This document shows positions 52,624 to 61,543 of a DNA stretch of 64,000 bases, in pieces; positions within the stretch are counted from its first letter, which is position 1; each line of letters begins with the position of its first letter. The notes below the pieces were generated by a model that did no database searches, was not told the origin of the DNA, and saw nothing but the letters and a program-made list of their open reading frames with translations. Both the position numbers and the translations under genes were made by a program. The DNA lies in contig NZ_JACIJP010000002.1 of assembly GCF_014199435.1 (NCBI RefSeq), positions 412,001-476,000 of the forward strand, read 5' to 3'. The stretch is from Sphingobium subterraneum. GTDB lineage: Bacteria > Pseudomonadota > Alphaproteobacteria > Sphingomonadales > Sphingomonadaceae.

Positions 52624-53439
52624 ATGCGTTGGGTGAACCGCCAGATTCCCCGGAGCCCGTCCGTTGTCCTGGGTGCGCTTCCGATCCTGCTGCTGATCCT
52701 GTGCTATCTGTTCTTGGCGGCGCAGCGCCACGCCGCCAATCCGATGGACAAGGTTCTGCCCCTGCCCGACATGATGGCGGCGGCCATGGCCAACCTGCTG
52801 TTCACGACGGATCAGCTCACCGGGCAGATCGTCTTTTGGGCGGATACGGTCGCCAGCCTCCAGCGGCTGGGACTGGGCCTTGGCATCGCCACGCTCTCCG
52901 CCCTGCTGATCGGCCTGCTGCTGGGGGTGCTGCCGCCCGTGCGCGCCACCTTCGGTCCGCTGGTGACAGCCATCGCCGTCATCCCGCCGATTGCCCTGCT
53001 GCCGATCCTGTTCATCGCGCTGGGCCTTGGAGAAACGGCCAAGGTCGCTCTCATCGTCATAGGGATCGCGCCCGTCATGGTGCGCGACATCGCGGCCTAT
53101 GTCGCGCAATTGCCACGCGAACAGATCATCAAGGCGCAAACCCTGGGTGCGAGTTCGTGGCAGATCATCATCCGCGTCGCCCTGCCGCAGGCCATGCCGC
53201 GCCTGCTGCATGCCATGCGCCTGTCGCTCGGCCCCGCGTGGGTGTTCCTGATCTCCGCGGAGGCCATCGCGTCGGATGTGGGCCTTGGCTACCGCATCTT
53301 CCTCGTCCGGCGTTACCTGGCGATGGACGTCATCATTCCCTATGTCGCCTGGATTGCGCTGCTGGCGATCGTGATGGATGTCGTGCTGGTTGTCCTCAGT
53401 CGACGGATGTTTCCCTGGGCGCATGGAGCGGGTCATTGA
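52624..53439 (+). CDS. ABC transporter permease, urea-carboxylase-associated type
   Basis: A 271-residue integral membrane protein of the TauC/SsuC type. The spans include VVLGALPILLLILCYLFLAA, LGLGLGIATLSALLIGLLLG and AWIALLAIVMDVVLVVLSRR. The EAA-like cytoplasmic loop reads EQIIKAQTLGASSWQIIIRV, followed by ALPQAMPRLLHAMRLSLGPA. It forms the channel for the binding protein at 51502 and the ATPase at 53436. Its stop overlaps the ATPase start. Confidence 0.9.
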   Translation: MRWVNRQIPRSPSVVLGALPILLLILCYLFLAAQRHAANPMDKVLPLPDMMAAAMANLLFTTDQLTGQIVFWADTVASLQRLGLGLGIATLSALLIGLLLGVLPPVRATFGPLVTAIAVIPPIALLPILFIALGLGETAKVALIVIGIAPVMVRDIAAYVAQLPREQIIKAQTLGASSWQIIIRVALPQAMPRLLHAMRLSLGPAWVFLISAEAIASDVGLGYRIFLVRRYLAMDVIIPYVAWIALLAIVMDVVLVVLSRRMFPWAHGAGH

Positions 53440-54251
53440 ACGCGCTCCTCAGCCTCAGCAATATTTGGGTCGAATATGGCGAGAAGATCGTCCTTGAGAA
53501 TGTGACCCTCGATATCGAGACGGGATCCTTCGTGTCGATTATCGGACCGTCCGGAGCAGGGAAGAGCAGCCTGCTGCGCGTCATCCTGGGGCAGGAAGTG
53601 CCGACACGCGGACGCATGCTGCTGGAGGGTAAGCCACTGGCCGCCGAATGCGGGCCGGACCGCGGCGTGGTGTTCCAGCGCTATTCGGTGTTTCCGCATC
53701 TCTCGGCGTTGCGCAACACGGTGTTCGGGCTGGAATGCGAGAAGGCACCCTTGTCCGCACGGCTGTTTGGCAGCGCGCGCACTGCCGCCCGAACCGAAGC
53801 GGTCGAAATGCTGACCGCGGTCGGTCTGGGCGATTCCCTGCACCTCTACCCCGCGCAGATGTCCGGCGGCATGCTTCAGCGGCTCGCGATCGCGCAGGCG
53901 CTGATTAAGCGTCCGCGCATCCTGCTTCTCGACGAACCGTTCGGGGCGCTCGATCCCGGTATCCGGGTCGATATGCATCGGCTGATCACGCGTCTGTGGC
54001 GCGATTATTCCCTGACCATCATCATGGTCACGCACGACATTCGCGAAGCCTTTACGCTGGGTACGCGCGTCCTTGCGCTCGACAAGCGCCGCCATGATCC
54101 GCACGCGCCCAACCGTTACGGCGCGACCGCGATCTACGACCTTCCGCTTCACCGCGCCGACCCGCCATCGGACGATCCGGCCGACGACAAAGCCAGCAAT
54201 CAACAAGCCGAAACCGGCCAACAGACCAAGGAGACGATCGGACATGAATAG
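53436..54251 (+). CDS. ABC transporter ATP-binding protein, urea-carboxylase-associated type
   Basis: A 271-residue ATPase. Walker A is IIGPSGAGKSSLLRVI, the Q-loop FQRYSVFPHLSALRNT, the signature MSGGMLQRLAIAQALI, Walker B RILLLDEPFGALD and the H-loop MVTHDIREAF. The C-terminal tail is rich in Asp, Gln and Pro. The likely start is TTG at 53436, overlapping the permease stop, since no in-frame ATG or GTG fits the domain start. The 3' end overlaps the NikR-like gene by 8 bp. Energises uptake for the carboxylase pathway. Confidence 0.9.
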   Translation: MNALLSLSNIWVEYGEKIVLENVTLDIETGSFVSIIGPSGAGKSSLLRVILGQEVPTRGRMLLEGKPLAAECGPDRGVVFQRYSVFPHLSALRNTVFGLECEKAPLSARLFGSARTAARTEAVEMLTAVGLGDSLHLYPAQMSGGMLQRLAIAQALIKRPRILLLDEPFGALDPGIRVDMHRLITRLWRDYSLTIIMVTHDIREAFTLGTRVLALDKRRHDPHAPNRYGATAIYDLPLHRADPPSDDPADDKASNQQAETGQQTKETIGHE

Positions 54252-54711
54252 CGAAATCGCCAGTCTGGCGAGGCTCAGCATCAGCCTTCCCGGCGATCTG
54301 TCGCGACAGCTCGACATCATGGTAGAGGAACGTGAGCTGCCTTCGCGCTCGCAGCTTATCGCCGAACTGATCCGCCACGCCCTTGCCGAGCATGAGGCGT
54401 TCACCCGCCCCGACGAGATGCTCGCCGGTACAATCACCATGGTTTACCGGGGCGATCGCGGGCGCGTGCGGCATCAGCTTGCCCAGACGCAGGCGCATTA
54501 TCTGCGCGAAGTGATCTCCTCGCAGCATGTGTTTCTGGAGGACGACCAGTCGCTGGAGGTTCTGCTGGTGCAGGGCCCCGCGTTGCGGCTGAAAGATCTG
54601 TGCGATGCGCTGCGCCGCGTCCGTGGGGTGCATCAGCTTCACCTTATCACCACCACAACGCTGCTGCCTCCGCTCTACGAACAGGAAGACGACAAGAGGG
54701 CGGTGGCATGA
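54244..54711 (+). CDS. NikR-like ribbon-helix-helix regulator lacking the nickel site
   Basis: A 155-residue NikR homologue. The N-terminal ribbon-helix-helix reads LARLSISLPGDLSRQLDIMV, ELPSRSQLIAELIRHALAEH. The ACT-like C-terminal domain includes TITMVYRGDRGRVRHQLAQT and SQHVFLEDDQSLEVLLVQGP. Against E. coli NikR, the four nickel ligands His76, His87, His89 and Cys95 align with Ala84, His95, Phe97 and Ser103, so three are lost. It cannot bind nickel in the NikR way and probably senses another ligand of the pathway. It overlaps the ATPase gene by 8 bp and the next gene by ATGA, so it is embedded in the operon it may control. Confidence 0.82.
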   Translation: MNSEIASLARLSISLPGDLSRQLDIMVEERELPSRSQLIAELIRHALAEHEAFTRPDEMLAGTITMVYRGDRGRVRHQLAQTQAHYLREVISSQHVFLEDDQSLEVLLVQGPALRLKDLCDALRRVRGVHQLHLITTTTLLPPLYEQEDDKRAVA

Positions 54712-55532
54712 CCCAGACGCTCGCCAACCCGCACGCCGCTCGCGACCATGCCCGGGCGATGGCCGGGACGGTCGTCGAGGCCATGCCCGTGCTACCGCCG
54801 GTTGCCGACGACCTGCCGGACGACGTCGGGAACGACGATCTGGTCTGGGAGGAGACGATCGCAGCGGGCGGCTATGCCACGCGGCGGCTGACACGCGGCA
54901 CGCGGCTTCGGCTGATCGACGTCAAGGGGGATGCCTGCGCCTCGATCCTGCTGTTCAATGCGGAGATGCCGACCGAACGGCTCAATGTCGCGGATACGGT
55001 CAAGGTACAGTGGAACGCCTATCTGGGCGCGGGCAAGCTGCTGCTGTCGGACATGGGCCGCGTGCTGATGAGCATCCTGACCGACGACGCGCAGACGCAT
55101 GATGCATTCTGCGGACCATCCAATGCCGCCACCAACGCCGCGCGCTATGGCAATGGCGCGAACAGTGGTCCCTTTCCCAACGCCCGCGACCGCTTCCTGC
55201 TGGGCGCGGCCAAACACGGGTTGCAGCGCCGCGACGTCCATCCCAGCGTGACGCTGTTCAAGGGCACGACAATCGAGCAGGACGGCACGATCACGCCGCA
55301 CATTGGCCCGTTCACACCGGGCCGAAGGGTCGTGCTGCGCGCGGAAATGGACCTGGTCGTCGTCATCGCCAATTGCCCGCATGTGCTGGATCCGCGCGAG
55401 ACATGGACCGTCACGCCGCTGCGCGCGACGGCGTGGCGGGGCGCGGTCACGCCCGCAAACGACCCGATCCGCAACGCGACGCCCGAGGGGCTGCGCGCTT
55501 TCGAGAACGTCGAAGATTATTACCGCCGGTAA
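54708..55532 (+). CDS. DUF1989 protein, urea-carboxylase-associated / carboxyguanidine deiminase subunit (longer)
   Basis: A 274-residue DUF1989 (urea-amidolyase-associated) protein: WEETIAAGGYATRRLTRGTR, LRLIDVKGDACASILLFNAE, YLGAGKLLLSDMGRVLMSIL, TPHIGPFTPGRRVVLRAEMD, LVVVIANCPHVLDPRETWTV. Proteins of this pair have been shown in other bacteria to form carboxyguanidine deiminase, which converts carboxyguanidine to allophanate. The second metal-ligand-like Cys seen in the shorter partner (NPC) is Pro-Arg here, so catalysis may rest mainly on the partner. ATGA overlap with the NikR-like gene. Confidence 0.87.
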   Translation: MTQTLANPHAARDHARAMAGTVVEAMPVLPPVADDLPDDVGNDDLVWEETIAAGGYATRRLTRGTRLRLIDVKGDACASILLFNAEMPTERLNVADTVKVQWNAYLGAGKLLLSDMGRVLMSILTDDAQTHDAFCGPSNAATNAARYGNGANSGPFPNARDRFLLGAAKHGLQRRDVHPSVTLFKGTTIEQDGTITPHIGPFTPGRRVVLRAEMDLVVVIANCPHVLDPRETWTVTPLRATAWRGAVTPANDPIRNATPEGLRAFENVEDYYRR

Positions 55533-55546
55533 AAGGACAGACCTGC

Positions 55547-56182
55547 ATGAGCGTTGATCCCCATATGTCCGGTCTGTCCGGCCCCGTGATTCACGACGAA
55601 ATCGTGCCCGCCCGTGCGCCCTGGCTCTATCATGTCGGCGCAGGGCAGACGCTTCGCATTGTCGATCTGGAAGGCAATCAGGCCGTCGATTTTCTTCTCT
55701 ACGCGGCCGAAGACGACGCCGAACGATACAGCGCGCAGGATACGGTGGCGGCGCAGGGCAACCTCTTCCTCCGCCAGGGCACCGTGCTGCGCTCGAACGA
55801 GGGCCGCCCGATGATGACCATCTCCGCGTCGGCGGTCGACTATCACGACACCATCGGCGGGGCGTGCTCCTGCGAGTCCAACACCCTGCGCTATGGCCAC
55901 CACACCAAGGCCGAACATGCCTGCGTCGAAAACTTCCTGGAAGCCAATCTGCGGGAGGGTCGGGGCAAGCGCGACATCGTGTCCAACATCAACTTCTTCA
56001 TGAACGTGCCGGTCGAGGAAGACGGCGCCCTGGGCATCGTCGACGGCATTTCCGCAGCGGGACTGACGGTCGACCTGAAAGCCGAAATGGATGTCATCGT
56101 CGTCGTTTCCAACTGTCCGCAGATCAACAATCCCTGCAACGGATTCAACCCGACCCCCGTGCGCATGATCGTCACCGCATGA
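55547..56182 (+). CDS. DUF1989 protein, urea-carboxylase-associated / carboxyguanidine deiminase subunit (shorter)
   Basis: A 211-residue DUF1989 protein: HDEIVPARAPWLYHVGAGQT, LRIVDLEGNQAVDFLLYAAE, DTIGGACSCESNTLRYGHHT and VVVSNCPQINNPCNGFNPTP. The Cys-rich CSCES and NCPQINNPC motifs are typical of the catalytic partner. With the protein at 54708 it should deiminate carboxyguanidine to allophanate plus ammonia, the step that links a guanidine carboxylase to allophanate hydrolase. A urea pathway would not need it. ATG 55547 has AAAAGGACAG upstream; its stop overlaps the carboxylase start. Confidence 0.88.
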   Translation: MSVDPHMSGLSGPVIHDEIVPARAPWLYHVGAGQTLRIVDLEGNQAVDFLLYAAEDDAERYSAQDTVAAQGNLFLRQGTVLRSNEGRPMMTISASAVDYHDTIGGACSCESNTLRYGHHTKAEHACVENFLEANLREGRGKRDIVSNINFFMNVPVEEDGALGIVDGISAAGLTVDLKAEMDVIVVVSNCPQINNPCNGFNPTPVRMIVTA

Positions 56183-59100
56183 GTTTCGACACGGTCCTTA
56201 TCGCCAATCGCGGCGCAATCGCGATGCGCATCATCCGCACGCTGCGCACGATGGGGCTGCGCTCGGTCGCGGTCTATTCGGAAGCCGACGAATGTTCGCT
56301 CCACGTGTCCGAAGCCGACGAGGCCGTGTGCATCGGCGGAGCGCGCGCGTCGGAGAGCTATCTCAACATCGAGGCCATATTGGAAGCCGCGCGCAAGACG
56401 GGCGCCGGTGCTATCCATCCCGGCTACGGATTCCTTGCCGAAAATGTCGAATTTGCGGAAGCCTGCGCGGCGGCGGGGATCGTGTTTATTGGCCCGACGG
56501 TCGAAAATATCCGGACCTTCGGCCTGAAGCACAGCGCCCGTGCGCTCGCTGCCGCCCATGATGTACCGCTTGCTCCGGGCACCGACCTGCTCACCGACGA
56601 GGACGAAGCCGTCGAGGCGGCCCGCGTGATCGGTTTTCCGGTGATCCTCAAGGCGACGGCCGGTGGCGGTGGCATCGGCATGCGCGTGTGCGAGGACGAG
56701 GCCGCCGTGCGCGACGGATTTTCCGCCGTATCGCGACTGGGGCACAGCAATTTCGGCGACGCGGGGATCTTCCTGGAACGCTATATCCCGCGCGCGCGCC
56801 ATATCGAGGTGCAGATTTTCGGCGATGGCGAAGGCCGGATCGTCGCCTTGGGCGAGCGCGACTGTTCGCTCCAGCGCCGCAATCAGAAGGTCGTCGAGGA
56901 AGCGCCCGCACCCCTGTTGCCGGACGCCGTGCGCGCCAGCCTGATCGCTGCCGCGACGCGCCTGGGGCAGGCCGCGAACTACCGATCGGCCGGAACCGTC
57001 GAGTTCCTTTACGACGCGCTGCGGGAAGAGTTCTTCTTTCTCGAAATGAACACGCGCCTGCAGGTTGAGCATGGCGTGACCGAGGAAGTGATGGGCATCG
57101 ATCTGGTCGCGTGGATGATCCGGGGCGGTGCCGGAGACTTCGCGTTTCTCGACGCCGAGCCAACCCGCCCGAACGGCCATTCGATCCAGGTCCGCCTCTA
57201 TGCCGAAGATCCCGCTCTCGACTACCGACCGACCTCCGGCACGCTGACGACCGTCCAGTTTCCCGAGGATATTCGGGTGGAGACCTGGGTCGTTGCGGGC
57301 AGCAGTGTGTCCATCTGGTACGATCCCATGCTGGCCAAGCTGATCGTTCACGCCCCCACGCGGGCGGAGGCCGTCACCGCCATGCAGGCCGCGCTGGACA
57401 GGACCCGGCTCGACGGGATGGAGACCAATCTGCGCTGGCTGCGGGATGTCGTCCGCTGCGAGCCCTTCGTCACGGGTGATGTCTCGACCCGCGTGCTCGA
57501 CGGAATTACATCCCATCCGCGCAGCGTGCGGGTCGTCAGTGGAGGGACCGCAACCACCGTGCAGGACTGGCCCGGTCGTCTGGGCCTCTGGTCGGTCGGC
57601 GTTCCGCCCTCTGGTCCGATGGACGACCAGTCGTTCCGTCTGGGTAACCGCCTACTGGGCAATCCGGAAGGCACGGCGGGTCTGGAAATGACCATTACCG
57701 GGCCGACGCTGACCTTCACCGCGCCCGCGCACATCTGCCTGACCGGAGCCGATTTCGGCGCGACGCTGGATGGCGTCCCGGTTCCGCGCGGTCAGGCGAT
57801 CCGCGTCGAGGAGGGCCAGACGCTGGCGACGGGCCGCGCGACGGGCGGAGGCCTCCGCGGATATCTGCTGTTTGCGGGCGGGCTCGATATCGCGCCCTAT
57901 CTCGGCAGCCGCAGCACGTTCGAGCTGGGCCAGTTCGGCGGACATGCCGCGCGGCGGCTGCTTGCGGGCGATACGCTGCATCTCGGCGACGAGGCGACCA
58001 CCACTCCTCTGCCCTCCGTCGCGCTCCCGGATCTCCCGACGGAATGGTCCGTGCGGGTGCTCTACGGCCCGCACGGCGCACCGGATTTCTTTACCGATGA
58101 CGACATCCGCGCAATTGTCGAGGCGAGCTGGCAGGTCCACTATAATTCCAACCGTACCGGGGTCCGGCTGGTCGGCCCCAAGCCGGTGTGGGCGCGCGCG
58201 GACGGGGGCGAAGCGGGGCTTCATCCGTCCAACATCCATGACAACCCCTATGCGATTGGCGCTGTGGACTTTACCGGCGATATGCCGATTATCCTGGGAC
58301 CGGATGGCCCCTCGCTCGGCGGGTTCGTCTGTCCGTTCGTCATTATCGCGGCCGACCGCTGGAAGATCGGCCAGCTCGCTCCGGGCGATACGGTGCGCTT
58401 CGCGCCGGTCGATATCGTACAGGCATCCGCCGCCGACGCGGAACAACGCCAGCTGATCGCGGTCGGCACGCCGGAGAGCCTCCGCCCCGCGTTGCCGATC
58501 ACGGCATTGTCTCCCATCCTCGCCGAGATCGCGGGGGATACGGGCCGCCCCCGCACGGTCTATCGCCAGCAGGGCGACCGCAACATCCTGGTGGAATATG
58601 GGCCCATCGTGCTCGACATCGAGTTGCGCATCCGTGTCCACGCATTGATGACCGAACTCGACCGCATGGCCCTGCCTGGCGTGGTCGACGTGGTCCCCGG
58701 CATCCGCTCGCTCCAGCTTCATTTCGACGGCGTGCAGCTTGACCAGAGCGCGGCGCTGGCCGCGTTGATCGCTGCGGAAGAGCGGCTGGGTGACCTCGCC
58801 AGTTTCACGATCCCGTCGCGTATCGTCCATTTGCCGTTGAGCTGGCGTGACCCGGCGACGATCGAGACCATCGAAAAATATATGGGCACGGTCCGCGACG
58901 ACGCGCCTTGGTGCCCCGACAATATCGAGTTCATCCGCAGGGTGAACGGGTTGCCCGATGCGGCGGCGGTCGAGAACCTGATTTTCGAAGCCAACTATCT
59001 CGTCCTGGGTCTGGGTGATGTGTATCTCGGCGCGCCGGTGGCCACCCCGGTGGATCCGCGCCATCGCCTCGTCACCACCAAGTATAATCCCGCCCGCACC

Positions 59101-59775
59101 TGGACCCCGCCCAATGTCGTCGGCATCGGCGGCGCCTATATGTGCATTTACGGTATGGAAGGTCCGGGCGGATACCAGCTGTTCGGCCGCACGTTGCAGG
59201 TCTGGAACACGCATCGCCAGACGGACGCCTTCATCGAGGGCAAGCCGTGGCTCCTCCGCTTCTTCGACCAGATCCGTTTCTACCCGGTAAGTGCCGAAGA
59301 ACTGACCGAGTGGCGGCGGGACTTTCCCACCGGGCGGCGGTCGATCCGGATCGAGCCATCGGAGTTCGACCTCGGTCGCTATCGCGCCTTTCTGGCGGAC
59401 AACGCCGCGTCCATCAGCGCGTTCGAAGCACAGCGGCAAACGGCTTTCGAGGAAGAACGCGCCGAATGGCAGCGCAGCGGCGAATTCGATCGCCTCGCCG
59501 ATCCGGGGGACAGCGCGGCCGCGCCGGCGGAAACCATTGACGTGCCGGAGGGTGCCAATCTGGTCGAGGCGCCGTTTGGTGGCAGCGTGTGGAAGCTGCT
59601 GGTGGCAACTGGCGACGCGGTCAAGGCGGGTGACACGATCGCCATCATCGAGGCCATGAAGATGGAATGCGCCGTGCAAAGTCCGGGATCGGGAACCATT
59701 GCGTCCATTTACGTGCAGGAGCGACAGGCGCTTCAACCGGGAACGCCCATGCTGGCGTTGATCGCGGACGCATGA
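56179..59775 (+). CDS. biotin-dependent urea/guanidine carboxylase
   Basis: A 1198-residue multidomain carboxylase. Biotin carboxylase domain at residues 1-450: TVLIANRGAIAMRIIRTLRT, GAIHPGYGFLAENVEFAEAC, the glycine-rich ATP loop LKATAGGGGIGMRVCEDEA, and FFFLEMNTRLQVEHGVTEEV. KipA-like (AHS2) domain about 460-790 and KipI-like (AHS1) domain about 800-1010 form the carboxyltransferase. A C-terminal biotin carrier has Lys1161 in IIEAMKMECAVQ. The reaction is ATP- and bicarbonate-dependent carboxylation of urea or guanidine. The neighbouring DUF1989 pair favours guanidine. A separate allophanate hydrolase gene overlaps the stop, unlike fused fungal urea amidolyase. Confidence 0.93.
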   Translation: MSFDTVLIANRGAIAMRIIRTLRTMGLRSVAVYSEADECSLHVSEADEAVCIGGARASESYLNIEAILEAARKTGAGAIHPGYGFLAENVEFAEACAAAGIVFIGPTVENIRTFGLKHSARALAAAHDVPLAPGTDLLTDEDEAVEAARVIGFPVILKATAGGGGIGMRVCEDEAAVRDGFSAVSRLGHSNFGDAGIFLERYIPRARHIEVQIFGDGEGRIVALGERDCSLQRRNQKVVEEAPAPLLPDAVRASLIAAATRLGQAANYRSAGTVEFLYDALREEFFFLEMNTRLQVEHGVTEEVMGIDLVAWMIRGGAGDFAFLDAEPTRPNGHSIQVRLYAEDPALDYRPTSGTLTTVQFPEDIRVETWVVAGSSVSIWYDPMLAKLIVHAPTRAEAVTAMQAALDRTRLDGMETNLRWLRDVVRCEPFVTGDVSTRVLDGITSHPRSVRVVSGGTATTVQDWPGRLGLWSVGVPPSGPMDDQSFRLGNRLLGNPEGTAGLEMTITGPTLTFTAPAHICLTGADFGATLDGVPVPRGQAIRVEEGQTLATGRATGGGLRGYLLFAGGLDIAPYLGSRSTFELGQFGGHAARRLLAGDTLHLGDEATTTPLPSVALPDLPTEWSVRVLYGPHGAPDFFTDDDIRAIVEASWQVHYNSNRTGVRLVGPKPVWARADGGEAGLHPSNIHDNPYAIGAVDFTGDMPIILGPDGPSLGGFVCPFVIIAADRWKIGQLAPGDTVRFAPVDIVQASAADAEQRQLIAVGTPESLRPALPITALSPILAEIAGDTGRPRTVYRQQGDRNILVEYGPIVLDIELRIRVHALMTELDRMALPGVVDVVPGIRSLQLHFDGVQLDQSAALAALIAAEERLGDLASFTIPSRIVHLPLSWRDPATIETIEKYMGTVRDDAPWCPDNIEFIRRVNGLPDAAAVENLIFEANYLVLGLGDVYLGAPVATPVDPRHRLVTTKYNPARTWTPPNVVGIGGAYMCIYGMEGPGGYQLFGRTLQVWNTHRQTDAFIEGKPWLLRFFDQIRFYPVSAEELTEWRRDFPTGRRSIRIEPSEFDLGRYRAFLADNAASISAFEAQRQTAFEEERAEWQRSGEFDRLADPGDSAAAPAETIDVPEGANLVEAPFGGSVWKLLVATGDAVKAGDTIAIIEAMKMECAVQSPGSGTIASIYVQERQALQPGTPMLALIADA

Positions 59776-61541
59776 CGGCGCCCCACGCCCGAAGCGCGAG
59801 TGCGATAGCCGATGCGGTCAACGCAGGGCGGATCAGCGCCCTCTCGGTCGCAGAGGACACGCTGGCCCGCATTGCCGCCTACGACGCGATCCAGCCGCAG
59901 ATCTGGATCAGCCGGATAAGCGATGAGGACTTTCGCGCGGCAGCGCGCGCCATCGACGCGCGGATTGCAGCGGGGGAAAAGCTGCCGCTGGCGGGCGTCC
60001 CCTATGCGGCGAAGGACAATATCGACGTGGCGGGGCTGGAAACGACGGCCGCCTGCCCGGCATTCACCTACAGCCCCGACCGAAGCGCGACCGTGATCGA
60101 GCGGCTGGCGGAGGCGGGGGCCCTTTGCGTCGGCAAGACCAATCTCGATCAGTTCGCAACGGGGCTCAACGGGACGCGCAGCCCCTACGGAGCGCCGCGC
60201 AACGCCTATAACCTCGCCTATGTCAGCGGTGGGTCGAGCTCCGGATCCTCGGTCGCGGTGGCGGCCGGGCTCGTCGATTTCGCGCTGGGCACCGATACCG
60301 CCGGTTCGGGCCGGGTTCCCGCCGCGTTTCAGCATCTCATCGGCTTTAAACCCAGCAAGGGCCGATGGAGCAACCGTGGTCTGGTGCCCGCCTGTCGCAC
60401 GCTCGACTGCATTTCGGTATTCACGCACGATAGCGCCGACGCCCGCCTGATCGACCAGGTGATCGCGGGATGGGACGCCGAGGATCCCTATTCGAAAGCT
60501 CAAGCGGACCGCGCGCGCGCGGTCCAGACGATCGGCGTCCCGCGTCGCGCACAACGGGCGTGGTTCGGCGACAGCGAGGCGGAATTCCTCTACGACACGG
60601 CGCTGGATGTCCTTGCCGGGCAGGCGGATGTGGTCGAGATCGACATAGGTTTTTTGCAGGAAGCGGCGACCCTGCTCTATGGCGGTCCGTGGGTGGCGGA
60701 ACGCACGGCGGCCCTCGTGTCCATCCTTGCGCGCGATCCCGACGCGCTCGACCCCACCGTGCGCGCTGTGGTCGAACCGGGATTTGCGATACCGGCGGTC
60801 GAACTGTTCCAGGGCATCTACCGGCTGGCCGAACTCAAGCGGCAGGCCGACCAGATGTGGGAAGGGATCGACCTGCTCGCCTTTCCCACCACCGGAACGA
60901 CCTATCGCGTGGCGGAAATGCTCGCCGCGCCGATCGCGCTCAACAGCAATTTGGGTTTCTACACCAATTTTGTGAACCTGCTCGACATGGCCGCCGTCGC
61001 GGTCCCGGCCGGCGTTCGCGAGAACGGCACGGGCTTCGGCATCACGCTGATCGGCCCGGCGGACACGGACCGTGCCCTGCTCGACGCGGCGGACGCCTAT
61101 CGCGCGGCAGCGGATTTCCCACCTCTCCCACCCCTTGATCTGGAGGGCAGAATGCAGACCGTTAAACTCGCCGTCGTCGGCGCGCATCTCAAGGACATGC
61201 CCCTTCACTGGCAACTTACATCGCGGAATGCGACGTTCGTTGGGGCTTTCGAAACGGCGCCAACCTACCGGCTTTATGCCATGGCGGACAGCGTGCCGCC
61301 CAAGCCCGCGCTGGTCCATAGTGCGGACGGGGGAGCCATCGCGCTCGAAGTCTATGAGCTGGGCGTCGCGGAATTTGGCAGCTTCGTTGCCGACGTGCCC
61401 GCACCGCTGGCGATCGGTACCGTTACCCTCGCCGATGGCAGCAGCGTCAAGGGATTCGTCGCCGAACCACGGGCGGTCGACGGCGCGGAAGATATTACCC
61501 ATCTGGGCGGCTGGCGGGCGTTCATCAACAGAAAGGCGTGA
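59772..61541 (+). CDS. allophanate hydrolase
   Basis: A 589-residue amidase-signature enzyme. The Ser-cis-Ser-Lys triad is visible: Lys81 in PYAAKDNIDVAG, the cis-Ser in VSGGSSSGSSVAV, and the nucleophile Ser179 in TDTAGSGRVP. The C-terminal 120 residues after VKLAVVGAHLKDMPLHWQL form the extra allophanate-hydrolase domain, which in related enzymes completes hydrolysis to two NH3 and two CO2. ATGA overlap with the carboxylase gene. It ends the pathway guanidine, carboxyguanidine, allophanate, ammonia. Confidence 0.93.
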   Translation: MTAPHARSASAIADAVNAGRISALSVAEDTLARIAAYDAIQPQIWISRISDEDFRAAARAIDARIAAGEKLPLAGVPYAAKDNIDVAGLETTAACPAFTYSPDRSATVIERLAEAGALCVGKTNLDQFATGLNGTRSPYGAPRNAYNLAYVSGGSSSGSSVAVAAGLVDFALGTDTAGSGRVPAAFQHLIGFKPSKGRWSNRGLVPACRTLDCISVFTHDSADARLIDQVIAGWDAEDPYSKAQADRARAVQTIGVPRRAQRAWFGDSEAEFLYDTALDVLAGQADVVEIDIGFLQEAATLLYGGPWVAERTAALVSILARDPDALDPTVRAVVEPGFAIPAVELFQGIYRLAELKRQADQMWEGIDLLAFPTTGTTYRVAEMLAAPIALNSNLGFYTNFVNLLDMAAVAVPAGVRENGTGFGITLIGPADTDRALLDAADAYRAAADFPPLPPLDLEGRMQTVKLAVVGAHLKDMPLHWQLTSRNATFVGAFETAPTYRLYAMADSVPPKPALVHSADGGAIALEVYELGVAEFGSFVADVPAPLAIGTVTLADGSSVKGFVAEPRAVDGAEDITHLGGWRAFINRKA

Positions 61542-61543
61542 TC

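Noticed and set aside
55891..61502. Large minus-strand frames (55891-57516, 57652-59736, 59733-61502) opposite the carboxylase and allophanate hydrolase
   Set aside because: All lie antisense to clear enzyme domains and show no similarity or ribosome-binding sites.
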